A stretch of 64,000 nucleotides of DNA from Bacteroidales bacterium (GCA_016286055.1 JAEERW010000001.1:450189-514188), one strand, 5' to 3'; shown: positions 19,189 through 27,794, counted from the stretch's first letter. The notes: generated by a model from the sequence alone, not told the origin. A program made the numbers and translations.

Positions 19189-22100
19189 TCACATTCCATA
19201 CCTTTCGGCAGATTCACTGTCGGGAGCCCACACAGTGCCGTAGAGCTCTAATTTGTCGATATGGCGGTTGATGTCGCCAGCGTTGAGCAGTCTTACTTTA
19301 ATTGTACGCTCTCCGTTTGTTTTGCTGTGAACAGCAATTAGGTATTTGCCGTCGGGCGAGAATGTTGCCGATTGTGCTTTGCCTTCTTGTTTAAATTTGA
19401 TGATATCTTTGCCATCGGCAGTCCAGATGCTGGTGACTCCATCGTCAGAAGTGGTGACAATGTACCGACCATCGGGTGAAAATCCAGCTGAATTTACTTT
19501 GTTTTCGTATCCTTTGAATATGTGCTTGATGTCGCCGTTAATATTCCTGAGCACGGCTGTTTTGTCGTCTGAGGCTGACACTATGCTTTCACCATTGGGA
19601 GCAAACGAAACGGAGTTTATCTTTCCGTTGTGACCCGAATATGTGCTTACCACTTCGCCTTTGATATTGTGTGTAACTATTTTTCGGTCGCTGCCGCCAG
19701 TTACAAATATTCCGCCTGCTGGTGCAAAGTCTATTGATGTGATTTCGCCGTTGTGACCGCCTGCGCTAATGTTTTCGCCTGACTCTATGTTGTGAATTGT
19801 TAAAGTGCTGTCGCTTGATACCGACACTATGTATTTGTCGTCGGGAGAAAAAACGGCGTCGTTTGCTTTTTGTTTGTGTGTGGTTATTGTCTTGATAAGC
19901 TTTCCGCCTTTTTCCCAAAGTTTTACCGAGCCGTCGTCGGATGCGGTGACAACGAATCTGCCGTCGTGCGAAAAACGTGCCGAGCGTATTAGCTTGATGT
20001 GCCCCACGTATTCGGCTGCTGTTTCACCAGTGAGATCCCAAAGGTATGCTACAGTGTCTTTAACAACAGCTAAATTCATACAGTCTGGCGAAAAGCAAGC
20101 GAATGATATACCCTCTGCGTCGGGGTATGTTTCAAATCTTTGAGCTATGTCCCAAGTGCGGACGGTTTTGTCGCTACCCACAGTAACGATGGTTTGTCCG
20201 TCGGGTGCGAATCTTGCCGAATACACGTTGCCGCTATGTCCTTTGAGTATTTTTTTGAGATCGCCAGAAAGAGAGTAAACCCTCACATTGTTGTCGTTTG
20301 AGGCGGTGATTACCATTTGACCATCGGTAGAAAAAAACGCCGAGTTGAGCAAATCTCCATGTCCTATGTATTCCACAAGTTCGTTACCGTATTTGTCCCA
20401 GAGCTTGGCCTTGTGGTTTTTGTTGAGACGGTCGATGCTTGTGGTGAGTAGGTATCTACCGTCGGGCGAGAATACCGCAGTTAGAAATACCGAAATTGCG
20501 AATCGTGGGTCTTCCCGAATTTCCATGGTGGTTATAAGTTCACCCTCCGTTGACCATACTTTTGCGGCAATGTCGTCACCAGCAGTTACTATGCGTTTGC
20601 CATCGTACGAAAACGAAGTGTAGTACACGTCACCGTCGAGGGCTTCGAGTGTTACGAGTTTGTTTCCTGTGGTGTCCCAAATAACTACGTTTCCGTCGCT
20701 TCCTGCGGTTGCAATTTTGTCGCTGTTTGGCGAAAATGCCGCATGGTAGAGTATGGCGTTGTGTCCAGTAAACCGTTTGATTTCGTTTCCGCTTGTGGAG
20801 AATAGCCGAGCAATGCTGTCGTGCGCTGTGGTTATTATGAACCTTCCACACGGAGACATTGTGGCGGAGGAGATTTCAGCAGGGTGGGGGATAAGTGCGA
20901 GTGTTTCGCCATTGATTGATTCCACTCGTAGGGCATAGTACTCTGTGTCGTAGTCTTTTTCTAATACTAAGATGTAATTGCAGTTAGGAGCTACATCCGC
21001 CCTCCCTGCACTGTCAGTAAGTTTTGCCGATATGTTGTAAAATATGTCGGTGTTGTAGAACGAATTGAGCAAAGCACTGTAAGCCTGTTGGTTTGTGGAG
21101 TCTAACTCAATGGCTTTTTGGGCAAGACGCAAACTGAATGTGGGGTCTTTGTCGAGTTTTTGGAATGCGAAAGATGACAGCATGTTGCTACGTGCCAAAG
21201 TGGAGCTGTATTCTGAATTGTGAAACGAAAAAGCCAGCAGTACAATAAATGCAACTGCCGCTACTGCCATACCCAAAGCTTTGGTTGAAATGCTTTTAAA
21301 TGGGAGCGTTCCGCCTTTCATGTCTTTGTGGGCTTTGTTAAAGTCTTGCTCAAAGTTTTGATAAGCCGGTGTGTAGTATACTAATCCTGATGGCATTACT
21401 CTGCGTTTAAACACATTGTATTGTGTTAGAGTGTCAAGGGTGCGAGGATTGATGCCGTGGCGGTGGATGGCTGATTCGCGGAATGCCGGTGTGGAGCTAC
21501 CGCCGTTGATGAGCATTTCGGATTGAATAAATGACGACACTTTTGCTTCTTCTCCCGGAATGTCAAATTTGCTTACCGCCTCAAGGTAAAGATTGCCTTC
21601 ATTGGTGTGCTCTGCAACTGGTATTTCTGAATTGTGGGTGAGAATGTCGCCAAAGTTTGGAGAAAGCGCTGCTGCATTTGGGAGGAGGCTCTTTTCAATT
21701 GAGATAAGGATGCCAATGTTTAAATTTTTGTACATCTCGGTCACAGCATCGCCCGAAAGGGGATTGTCGGTTTCTCCCATAAGCATTTTGTTGAGAGTGT
21801 CGGCAATGGGCTGAGGTATCTGGTTGTCGGTGATAGAATTGAGGGCAAGAGCAAACTCCTGCTGTGTTTCAGTAGGATAGGTGAATAGGTTTTCGAACGA
21901 ATCAATGATTAGGTATATTCTTTTTTTATCCTTGTGCCTTATTTGAACTCTTTTGGTAGCGAACCAAAGCGAATTGTCGTTTTTAAACGAAATATCCATA
22001 AATACAGGATCTTTGACCTCGCGGTTGAGCGTTTCTATCAACTGTGCGATTAAAGATTTTTCGTTTTCAACGGCAGGAAGAATGTCGAATATGATGGCAG

Positions 22101-22245
22101 CAGCATTATCGTCCGACAATTTCTGCGGAGTGCATAATTCATTGTTGATAAACCATGTTCTGCCTCCGCGTGGCTCAGAGCACAGTGCGGATACGGCATA
22201 ATGGTTTAACATATAGGTTGTTTGTCTGATAAGTTCCTTGTACAT
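19189..22245 (-). CDS. Membrane protein with degenerate STAND-like NTPase module and WD40 propellers
   Basis: 1018 residues. Residues 1-200 resemble a novel-STAND NTPase. The Walker A position reads SEPRGGRT (23-30), with Arg for the catalytic Lys, and the Walker B-like strand reads YLIIDSFENLF (111-121). ATP use is therefore doubtful. A transmembrane helix spans about 323-341. A helical hinge (ARSNMLSSFAFQKLDKDPTF, 351-370) of the type that links STAND modules to WD40 follows. About fourteen WD40 repeats fill 410-1000 (repeated FSPDG, TASDD, LWD-type motifs). It has its own promoter and follows a protease gene on the same strand. Likely a membrane-anchored sensor or scaffold; the target is unknown. 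Confidence 0.75.
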   Translation of the reverse strand: MYKELIRQTTYMLNHYAVSALCSEPRGGRTWFINNELCTPQKLSDDNAAAIIFDILPAVENEKSLIAQLIETLNREVKDPVFMDISFKNDNSLWFATKRVQIRHKDKKRIYLIIDSFENLFTYPTETQQEFALALNSITDNQIPQPIADTLNKMLMGETDNPLSGDAVTEMYKNLNIGILISIEKSLLPNAAALSPNFGDILTHNSEIPVAEHTNEGNLYLEAVSKFDIPGEEAKVSSFIQSEMLINGGSSTPAFRESAIHRHGINPRTLDTLTQYNVFKRRVMPSGLVYYTPAYQNFEQDFNKAHKDMKGGTLPFKSISTKALGMAVAAVAFIVLLAFSFHNSEYSSTLARSNMLSSFAFQKLDKDPTFSLRLAQKAIELDSTNQQAYSALLNSFYNTDIFYNISAKLTDSAGRADVAPNCNYILVLEKDYDTEYYALRVESINGETLALIPHPAEISSATMSPCGRFIITTAHDSIARLFSTSGNEIKRFTGHNAILYHAAFSPNSDKIATAGSDGNVVIWDTTGNKLVTLEALDGDVYYTSFSYDGKRIVTAGDDIAAKVWSTEGELITTMEIREDPRFAISVFLTAVFSPDGRYLLTTSIDRLNKNHKAKLWDKYGNELVEYIGHGDLLNSAFFSTDGQMVITASNDNNVRVYSLSGDLKKILKGHSGNVYSARFAPDGQTIVTVGSDKTVRTWDIAQRFETYPDAEGISFACFSPDCMNLAVVKDTVAYLWDLTGETAAEYVGHIKLIRSARFSHDGRFVVTASDDGSVKLWEKGGKLIKTITTHKQKANDAVFSPDDKYIVSVSSDSTLTIHNIESGENISAGGHNGEITSIDFAPAGGIFVTGGSDRKIVTHNIKGEVVSTYSGHNGKINSVSFAPNGESIVSASDDKTAVLRNINGDIKHIFKGYENKVNSAGFSPDGRYIVTTSDDGVTSIWTADGKDIIKFKQEGKAQSATFSPDGKYLIAVHSKTNGERTIKVRLLNAGDINRHIDKLELYGTVWAPDSESAERYGM

Positions 22246-22274
22246 TTGAGTATTGTTGACGTTTTTCCAAATGT

Positions 22275-22305
22275 CAAATTTACTTATCTTGTACGGAATA
22301 GCAAA
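22275..22305 (-). promoter_or_regulatory. Promoter of the STAND-WD40 gene
   Basis: On the minus strand: TTTG (22305-22302), a 19-nt spacer and TAAATTTG (22282-22275), some 30 bp before the ATG at 22245. The WD40 gene can be expressed separately from the protease gene upstream. Confidence 0.65.
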
Positions 22306-22401
22306 CTTTTTGGTACTTTTTTTTAATAAAAAGTAATATTTTATTGATTATTGACTTTGTTGTACGACATTTCGACTTTGAATAAGTTCGTGTCAGCGTG
22401 T

Positions 22402-23496
22402 TTATTCGTCGATTTCAATTGGCAGACATCCGTATCTGTGTATCAGGATGTTGGCAAAACGTCGGCAGTAGTCGATAAACAGTTTGTAGAGGTCTTCGGC
22501 GGTGTCGGTGTGAAAATCTTCGTTTTTGATGCACGATGTACTCAAACCTATGTAGTTGTTTTCTACGCTGAATGCCATTCGCGGAATTTTGGCGTTTTCG
22601 CGGAGCATATAGGCATACACACGGGCAATGTCGGTTTTGGATAGGGTGCAAAGCGTGGAATCTGCCACCACGTATTCGTTTTCGGGTATGTAGTTGATAC
22701 GTATGCTAATGCCGTTGTCGTTGATTTCCCAAGAGTCTTTGCCGTTGCGAATAAGGTCGATATTGTAGCCGAGTTTTTTGAGAATCTCCTCCACAAGTTT
22801 CGATGTATCGCAGAGTATGAGGTCTTTGCCTTTGAAATCATCTTCGTCCATCTCAACGCCGCAGAATGGGCAGAATCCGTTTTGAAACTGATTTTCGGCA
22901 ACTAAATTGCTGCACGAATGACATCTTACAGAGTATACTCTACCCGATGCCACAAACTCGTCGATGGCTTTTTGAAGGTAGGTCCACGGAAGGGCAAAAC
23001 CGAGATTTTGTCCCGATGCCATAATGAAAGTGTTTACGCCCACCACATTGCCGTCTTGATTGATGAGCGGTCCACCCGAATTGCCCGGGTTGATGGCTGC
23101 GTCGGTTTGTATATAGTCGATGCCGTTTTGTTTACGAGCGGCTTTTGAGATAATGCCCTTGGTGTTGGTGTATTTGAGTCCAAACGGGTGACCAACAGCC
23201 ATAATCGGGTCGCCGTCGTTGAGCACATAATTGGCAGGGGCAAGTTCGAGGTCGGCAAAGATAGTTCCTTCTGGTTTTTCGATAAATGCGAGGTCGTAGA
23301 GCGGGTCTACGTAAAGCACGCGGGCAGTGCGTTTGTTGAATTTTTCGCTGTTGATTACCACCTTGCGGCAGCCTTGCACCACGTGACGGTTGGTAACTAT
23401 TAAGTTGTATTTATTCAAGCAGAAACCTGTGCCTAATCCCCACGGGTTCTGAATTCTTACTACGGCGTCTTCTATTTTTTGTGTAAACTGTGTCAT
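22402..23496 (-). CDS. Cytoplasmic trypsin-like serine protease with zinc ribbon and YbjN-like domain
   Basis: 364 residues. The S1C/HtrA-type protease domain has an intact triad: His38 (TNRHVV), Asp68 (LYDLAF) and Ser140 (NPGNSGG). A Cys4 zinc ribbon follows (C192-C195 and C209-C212). The C-terminal domain (about 225-355) has a YbjN or secretion-chaperone-like pattern. There is no signal peptide and no PDZ domain, so this is not a periplasmic DegP; it should act in the cytoplasm. It lies 17 bp after a gene whose product has a similar YbjN-like region, and ahead of the STAND-WD40 gene. Protease and ribbon are clear; the YbjN call is inference. Confidence 0.8.
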   Translation of the reverse strand: MTQFTQKIEDAVVRIQNPWGLGTGFCLNKYNLIVTNRHVVQGCRKVVINSEKFNKRTARVLYVDPLYDLAFIEKPEGTIFADLELAPANYVLNDGDPIMAVGHPFGLKYTNTKGIISKAARKQNGIDYIQTDAAINPGNSGGPLINQDGNVVGVNTFIMASGQNLGFALPWTYLQKAIDEFVASGRVYSVRCHSCSNLVAENQFQNGFCPFCGVEMDEDDFKGKDLILCDTSKLVEEILKKLGYNIDLIRNGKDSWEINDNGISIRINYIPENEYVVADSTLCTLSKTDIARVYAYMLRENAKIPRMAFSVENNYIGLSTSCIKNEDFHTDTAEDLYKLFIDYCRRFANILIHRYGCLPIEIDE

Positions 23497-23513
23497 CTTT
23501 TGGCGGTGTTAGG

Positions 23514-24845
23514 TTAGTCGGGAATTTCGAGCACGGCAAACTCTTTGAGAAATGTGTAGGCAAATCCTGCCAAAGTGCCGAAGTCGAGATTGGCGGTGTT
23601 GAATGTGAGCGAGGGATACACCTTGCTGTATTTTTTGATGGTGGCATCTATCTCGTGCGAAATTTTGATGGCGGCGGGAGTTTCGGTGTTGGTGTTTACA
23701 AACTCGTCGTCGAATCCGAGCGCATCGAAATAGTCTTGATTTAAAACCCGCCAGAATATCAGCAACAACTCTTGTGCGGCGGCGGGCATACCGTGGTGAA
23801 CGTGGTTGAGTCCGGCGGTGTATTCGCACATAGTGGTAACGAGGTCGAAACGTCCCGAATCTATGCAAGTGTCTATCAGGCGGAAATGCGTGTTGAACGA
23901 TTCTGCCATTTCGGCAAAACTCATATAACTGATTTCGGGGAATACCGCACGCACTTTGTAGATAGATACGCCGAGTTCCTCGTCGGTTTTTTTCAAAATT
24001 TCGTCAAACTCGGCGAGCATCTTGTGGTTAATTTCGGGCGAATTTCGCTCTTCGGGGTTGTAGCCGTTGGCATAGATAGAATATATCTGCCTAAAATGGT
24101 GAAGCAGTGAACCTTCGGGCGAAATCAGATAGAGAATTTTGAAAATGGTGTTGAGGATGATATATGTTTTGGTGGCATCGTCGGCAGTGGTGAGTACCTG
24201 TTGCTGAGCGTTGCCAATCCATTGTCGGATAAATTTGATTTTGGCATCCACCTCGTTCTGTGGCAACGTGATAATGTTTTCGGTGTTGATAGGGTGGAGG
24301 CTGGGAAACTGTTCCACAAGCACATCATCAACCGAATCTGATGTTAAGGCTATCTCAGAGAGCATTTCGTTGAACGCTCCGGGCGACATATCTTTGATGG
24401 GGCAACGCTGCATCAGCGAGATAATATTGTCGTAGACGGCAAACTTGCAATATGCAAAATTGGTGTTTTGGGTAAGGAGCGAGCGCATCAGAGCCACGTC
24501 TAATGTGTCGAAAGTTGCAATGTCGGCCCAGGTGAACACCTCTCCGGCTGTGATTGCGCCTTTCACAATCTTGGAGCCTTGGATAATATCGAAGTGGAGC
24601 ATCTGTGTGTCTTCGTTGAAGACTATTTCCACAGCCGGTCCGCCCTGCATACGCATATATTCAAAAAACGAAACATACGCACCAAGAAAGTCACCCTCTT
24701 TGTAAAGTTTGTCGGCGGCGTTGCGTACTGCTGCCATCTCGTCGGTCTCCTCCGGCTCGGCAAAACGTCCGAACTTTATTTCTGGGCGGCGGCGGGTGTG
24801 CGGCTTGTCAGACACGCGGTCGAATATGTATGAAAGAAAACTCAT
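23514..24845 (-). CDS. Uncharacterised protein with YbjN-like region
   Basis: 443 residues, soluble, no signal peptide. After a basic N-terminus, residues about 40-175 (RNAADKLYKEGDFLGAYVSF, then IIQGSKIVKGAITAGEVFTW and KFAVYDNIISLMQRCPIKDM) look like a YbjN/CesT-type fold, similar in pattern to the C-terminal domain of the adjacent protease. The remaining 260 residues are alpha-helical and unfamiliar. The start overlaps the end of the flavin-reductase gene (ATGA) and the protease gene begins 17 bp after its stop, so the three form an operon. A chaperone or adaptor role for the protease is a guess from this arrangement. Confidence 0.6.
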   Translation of the reverse strand: MSFLSYIFDRVSDKPHTRRRPEIKFGRFAEPEETDEMAAVRNAADKLYKEGDFLGAYVSFFEYMRMQGGPAVEIVFNEDTQMLHFDIIQGSKIVKGAITAGEVFTWADIATFDTLDVALMRSLLTQNTNFAYCKFAVYDNIISLMQRCPIKDMSPGAFNEMLSEIALTSDSVDDVLVEQFPSLHPINTENIITLPQNEVDAKIKFIRQWIGNAQQQVLTTADDATKTYIILNTIFKILYLISPEGSLLHHFRQIYSIYANGYNPEERNSPEINHKMLAEFDEILKKTDEELGVSIYKVRAVFPEISYMSFAEMAESFNTHFRLIDTCIDSGRFDLVTTMCEYTAGLNHVHHGMPAAAQELLLIFWRVLNQDYFDALGFDDEFVNTNTETPAAIKISHEIDATIKKYSKVYPSLTFNTANLDFGTLAGFAYTFLKEFAVLEIPD

Positions 24846-25429
24846 TTTTTGTTGTCTTTGGTTTGTTTTTTTACTGAATATCCAAATCGGCCTATCATTT
24901 CGCCGGTTTTGTAGTAGAATCCGTGACTGTAAACTGCGAGCCCTGCTTTGTAGAGTTTCAACGCGCCTGTCTTGGGGTCGATAAGGTTGTTGTCAACGTC
25001 TACGGTGTCTACTTTGGCTATGAACATATCGTGGCTGCCGAGTTCAATCACTTGTGTTACTGTACATTCGATATTTACTGGCGACTGTGCTATAATAGGA
25101 CAGTCGCTTGTGTTGGCTTTGAGCGGAGTGAGGCCTGTTTCGGCAAACTTGTTGACATCTCTGCCCGATTTTACGCCGCACCAGTCGGTAACTTTAACGA
25201 GACGGTCGGTAACAAGGTTTACCACAAACTTGCCTGTATCTTGGATAAGAGAGTGCGAATAGCGTTCTTTGCGCACCGAGATGCTCAGCATAGCGGGGTC
25301 GCTGCAAATAGTGCCTGCCCAAGCCACAGTTATTATGTTCATTTTGCTGGGGAAAGTACCGCAACTCACCATTACCACAGGTACGGGGTTGAGCATTGTG
25401 CCAGGCTTCCAAATTTGTTTTCCGTTCAT
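24842..25429 (-). CDS. Flavin reductase family protein (FMN-binding)
   Basis: 195 residues. Family features are GTMLNPVPVVMVSCG at the start, WAGTICSDPAMLSISVRKERYSH, read in pieces (FMN phosphate region), and GSHDMFIAKVDTVDVDNNLI. These small split-barrel proteins bind FMN and reduce flavins or other small molecules with NAD(P)H. It is first in the operon with the YbjN-like and protease genes; a link in function is not evident. Confidence 0.85.
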   Translation of the reverse strand: MNGKQIWKPGTMLNPVPVVMVSCGTFPSKMNIITVAWAGTICSDPAMLSISVRKERYSHSLIQDTGKFVVNLVTDRLVKVTDWCGVKSGRDVNKFAETGLTPLKANTSDCPIIAQSPVNIECTVTQVIELGSHDMFIAKVDTVDVDNNLIDPKTGALKLYKAGLAVYSHGFYYKTGEMIGRFGYSVKKQTKDNKK

Positions 25430-25534
25430 CTTTTTCCTTTTTTATTTTTTACGAAGGTATAAAAAAAATGGTGTAGTTGTATGCAAAAAAAGGAAAAAAA
25501 TCAAATGGTCTTTTATAAATGAGGTTCAAACTTA

Positions 25535-25566
25535 TTTGGAGAGTAAAAACAAAAATCATATATTTG
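25535..25566 (+). promoter_or_regulatory. Promoter of the 55-aa/membrane-protein operon
   Basis: TTTG (25535-25538), a 20-nt spacer and TATATTTG (25559-25566): full consensus, 37 bp before the ATG at 25603. Confidence 0.7.
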
Positions 25567-25602
25567 TGAAAATTATCAATAAAATGTCTTATTTCATTAA
25601 CA

Positions 25603-25770
25603 ATGGATTATCAATCTTCTAAAATAACCCCTAAAGGGTGGAAATACATCAAGCCAATTATTCATCAGATTCTCAAAGATTCGGCTTTGAATGTAACTGA
25701 TTTTATATTAGATCAAAGAGGTCCAGAAATGTGGATAGATTTTAAAAAATTTTTAGATAACAAAGAATGA
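25603..25770 (+). CDS. Small 55-residue protein coupled to a membrane protein
   Basis: MDYQSSKITPKGWKYIKPII begins a 55-residue, mildly basic, probably helical protein. No family is recognised. Support for it being real: a consensus promoter just upstream, no other gene between, and an ATGA overlap in which its TGA shares bases with the ATG of the 289-residue membrane protein. The pair is AT-rich (about one third GC), unlike the housekeeping genes, which hints at recent acquisition. Confidence 0.6.
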   Translation: MDYQSSKITPKGWKYIKPIIHQILKDSALNVTDFILDQRGPEMWIDFKKFLDNKE

Positions 25771-26636
25771 AAGCGAACCATATTCTTATTTTTGGTATAG
25801 TATTATCTATCGTCGCATTGTTAATACCCTCACCGACAACCGATCTTAATTGGCCATTATTCATTTTGGTGGCTTCATTTATTCTTGTATGCAAGTCGAT
25901 ATTTGCTTTATTTAATGGGAAACGAATTATTTATTATCTTATTTATATTCCAATTATTTTCTTGTATTATTCTTTTACTCATTATCTTGGAGATAGATAT
26001 CATTTAATAAATTATAAAGGTCATTTTAAAGTAATTGCAAGTGCCTATCGGATAGGAGCCAGTAATAGAGGGTATTCTGTAGGATATGATTATGATGAAG
26101 GGGGAAGGTTGAGGTCTAGTGATCAATATGTAGATGAATTTTATTACAAACAAATAAAAGATCTTAAAATTGTAATTATCGAACGAGATATGGCATCTGA
26201 GATTGTCAATTGGTATCCAACACCACAAGAAATTCTTAAGTATTCTTATCCTGTTTATTACCGTAATGATGAAGAAATTGGTAATGATTCTTATGAATAC
26301 GCTATCTCTGAACATGATATTGCATATAAGAATTTTGGATTTAACATTGTTCAATTTGCCACTTCTGTTGATAATAATACAATTGTTGTTACAAAACTGA
26401 ACGGAGAGAAATGTTACATACCTAAAAAGAATAATACTACTGACACATTTCTTGTGTACTCCAATATCAATCCTGAATTTTATGATGGATGGCATGTTCA
26501 TTCTCATTCAACTAAAAATATCGCTAAGATCAAAGAGTCGGGCTACGGCTACCTATTCCGTGGTAAAATCTACTCCGCTGCTGAAACCGAGAAATATTGG
26601 AACATAATAGAGCAGTACAAACTACGAAACCACTAA
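25767..26636 (+). CDS. Membrane protein of unknown function
   Basis: 289 residues. Three transmembrane helices lie in the first 75 residues (MKANHILIFGIVLSIVALLI; WPLFILVASFILVCKSIFAL; IIYYLIYIPIIFLYYSF). A cytoplasmic or periplasmic domain of about 210 residues with many Tyr, Asp and Asn follows. Family not recognised. The last 19 codons, coding for AETEKYWNIIEQYKLRNH plus the stop, recur about 1.1 kb downstream beyond the toxin-antitoxin pair. AT-rich. It could be a local immunity or envelope gene; nothing in the sequence decides this. Confidence 0.65.
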   Translation: MKANHILIFGIVLSIVALLIPSPTTDLNWPLFILVASFILVCKSIFALFNGKRIIYYLIYIPIIFLYYSFTHYLGDRYHLINYKGHFKVIASAYRIGASNRGYSVGYDYDEGGRLRSSDQYVDEFYYKQIKDLKIVIIERDMASEIVNWYPTPQEILKYSYPVYYRNDEEIGNDSYEYAISEHDIAYKNFGFNIVQFATSVDNNTIVVTKLNGEKCYIPKKNNTTDTFLVYSNINPEFYDGWHVHSHSTKNIAKIKESGYGYLFRGKIYSAAETEKYWNIIEQYKLRNH

Positions 26637-26665
26637 CTCTTAAATAAAAGTCATCATCACACCCA
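26580..26665 (+). repeat. Direct repeat, left copy (3' end of the membrane-protein gene)
   Basis: The last 57 coding bases and about 30 bases past the stop match 27673-27757. Six of 57 coding bases differ, four of them silent. The pair brackets the PIN toxin-antitoxin genes. Confidence 0.75.
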
Positions 26666-26670
26666 TTCGC

Positions 26671-26703
26671 AAAGCATTATGCAACACCGTTGCACAATGC
26701 TTT
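26671..26703 (+). terminator. Hairpin after the membrane-protein gene
   Basis: AAAGCATT-a-TGCAAC pairs with GTTGCA-c-AATGCTTT around a 3-nt loop. Long and stable, but with only a short T run, so a moderate terminator. It sits between the repeat copy and the toxin-antitoxin promoter. Confidence 0.55.
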
Positions 26704-26744
26704 ATCCGTGTCTTTTAGTGCTTTCTGTGGTTAAAAAAAGTTTT

Positions 26745-26793
26745 TTTGGATAAAATAAAAAATAATCCTATATTTGCAACATAATTATGCAAA
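26745..26793 (+). promoter_or_regulatory. Promoter and candidate operator of the toxin-antitoxin pair
   Basis: TTTG (26745-26748), a 20-nt spacer and TATATTTG (26769-26776). An inverted repeat TTTGCA (26773-26778) / TGCAAA (26788-26793) overlaps the -7 element, a fitting place for autorepression by the antitoxin complex. Confidence 0.65.
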
Positions 26794-26818
26794 GTCGCAC
26801 AAAACTAATTGAGACGTT

Positions 26819-27046
26819 ATGATAGATACTTTCGTACCAGAGTTTACCGAGGAGGAACTTGCTAAGAATAAGGAGGCTGACGATTTAATATTTCACAATA
26901 TTGAGTGGGAGAAAGTGCCGCTGATTGTTAAAAAAAGGATTTGGACAAGGAGGATGATCTTCTTCAACAAAACGCAAGGGTCGTTAAAACTAGCAGAAGG
27001 TTTCTCTTTTGATTCAGATTCCAAAGTCAAACTATATGCCTACTAA
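26819..27046 (+). CDS. Antitoxin of a PIN-type pair
   Basis: 75 residues (MIDTFVPEFTEEELAKNKEA). Small, charged, two bases ahead of a PIN-domain gene, with a palindromic site over its promoter: the standard layout of a type II antitoxin. No ribbon-helix-helix or AbrB motif can be named with confidence. The C-terminal part (SLKLAEGFSFDSDSKVKLYA) would be the toxin-binding tail. Confidence 0.6.
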   Translation: MIDTFVPEFTEEELAKNKEADDLIFHNIEWEKVPLIVKKRIWTRRMIFFNKTQGSLKLAEGFSFDSDSKVKLYAY

Positions 27047-27048
27047 CG

Positions 27049-27471
27049 ATGGCTCGATATATGATTGATACCAATATTCTCTATTACCTCATTGAGGATA
27101 AATCCTCTCTTACAAAGGATGTCAGAGCAATAGTCGATGATTACGACACCACCCTATATACTAGTGCCGAATCAGTCAAGGAACTTGTAGTAGCACATCG
27201 TAGTAAAAAATTGCTCGCCAACAGATGGAATAAAGCGGAAGATATTGTAACTGCCTTATCTACTGATAGTAATATTATCATATTGCCAGTTGATTCTTAT
27301 GTGGTCAATCGGATGGCCAAACTTCAAATCAACGAAGCCGAAAATCATTACGACCCGTCTGACCACATCATCATAGCCCACGCCATAACAATGGGAATGC
27401 CTCTGATTTCAAGCGACCGCAAATTTCCATTTTACAAAAATCAGGGATTGGATTTGGTGACCAATTTTTAA
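27049..27471 (+). CDS. PIN-domain toxin, VapC-like ribonuclease
   Basis: 140 residues. PIN acidic residues are in place: Asp7 (YMIDTNIL), Glu41/Glu45 (SAESVKELV), Asp105 (YDPSDHIIIAHA) and Asp123 (SSDRKF). VapC toxins cleave tRNA or rRNA and are held inactive by the cognate antitoxin encoded just before. The pair is bracketed by a repeated gene end (26580 and 27673). Confidence 0.88.
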   Translation: MARYMIDTNILYYLIEDKSSLTKDVRAIVDDYDTTLYTSAESVKELVVAHRSKKLLANRWNKAEDIVTALSTDSNIIILPVDSYVVNRMAKLQINEAENHYDPSDHIIIAHAITMGMPLISSDRKFPFYKNQGLDLVTNF

Positions 27472-27506
27472 CGTTCATACTCGCCCAACAAAATTCGCGA
27501 CACAAT

Positions 27507-27536
27507 ATTGATTAATCAAAAATTTGACTACCTTTA
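27507..27536 (+). promoter_or_regulatory. Possible promoter of the 53-residue frame
   Basis: ATTG (27507-27510), an 18-nt spacer and TACCTTTA (27529-27536), one mismatch from TAnnTTTG. Placed 32 bp before an ATG at 27568. Confidence 0.4.
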
Positions 27537-27567
27537 CGCCGAAAACATATCCAAAAAAGGACAAGTA

Positions 27568-27729
27568 ATGGGCGTAAAGGAATATAAATTTTCAGGCGAC
27601 GACCGCCACCTCCTCAACGAGTACCACCGACAGCTGGATTCGTTAGGGGAGTGGCAGATAAACTTTACCCCAGCCAAAACCGAAAAATATTGGAACATAA
27701 TAGAACAGTACAAACTACGAACCCATTAA
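27568..27729 (+). pseudogene. Short gene or remnant whose end copies the upstream membrane-protein gene
   Basis: 53 codons from MGVKEYKFSGDDRHLLNEYH. The last 19 codons (to KTEKYWNIIEQYKLRTH and the stop) match the end of the 289-residue protein, with mainly silent differences; the first 35 are unrelated. It may be the displaced 3' end of a homologous gene, left when the toxin-antitoxin pair was inserted, or a small functional protein. A weak promoter precedes it. Confidence 0.5.
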
Positions 27730-27757
27730 CACTTAAAATAAAAGCCATCATCCCACC
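27673..27757 (+). repeat. Direct repeat, right copy
   Basis: Counterpart of 26580-26665. The similarity continues past the stop codon (TAA-CACTTAAAATAAAAG against TAA-CTCTTAAATAAAAG). Confidence 0.75.
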
Positions 27758-27794
27758 TCGTATCCGTTTCATTCGTTGTTAAAAAAAATATCCG

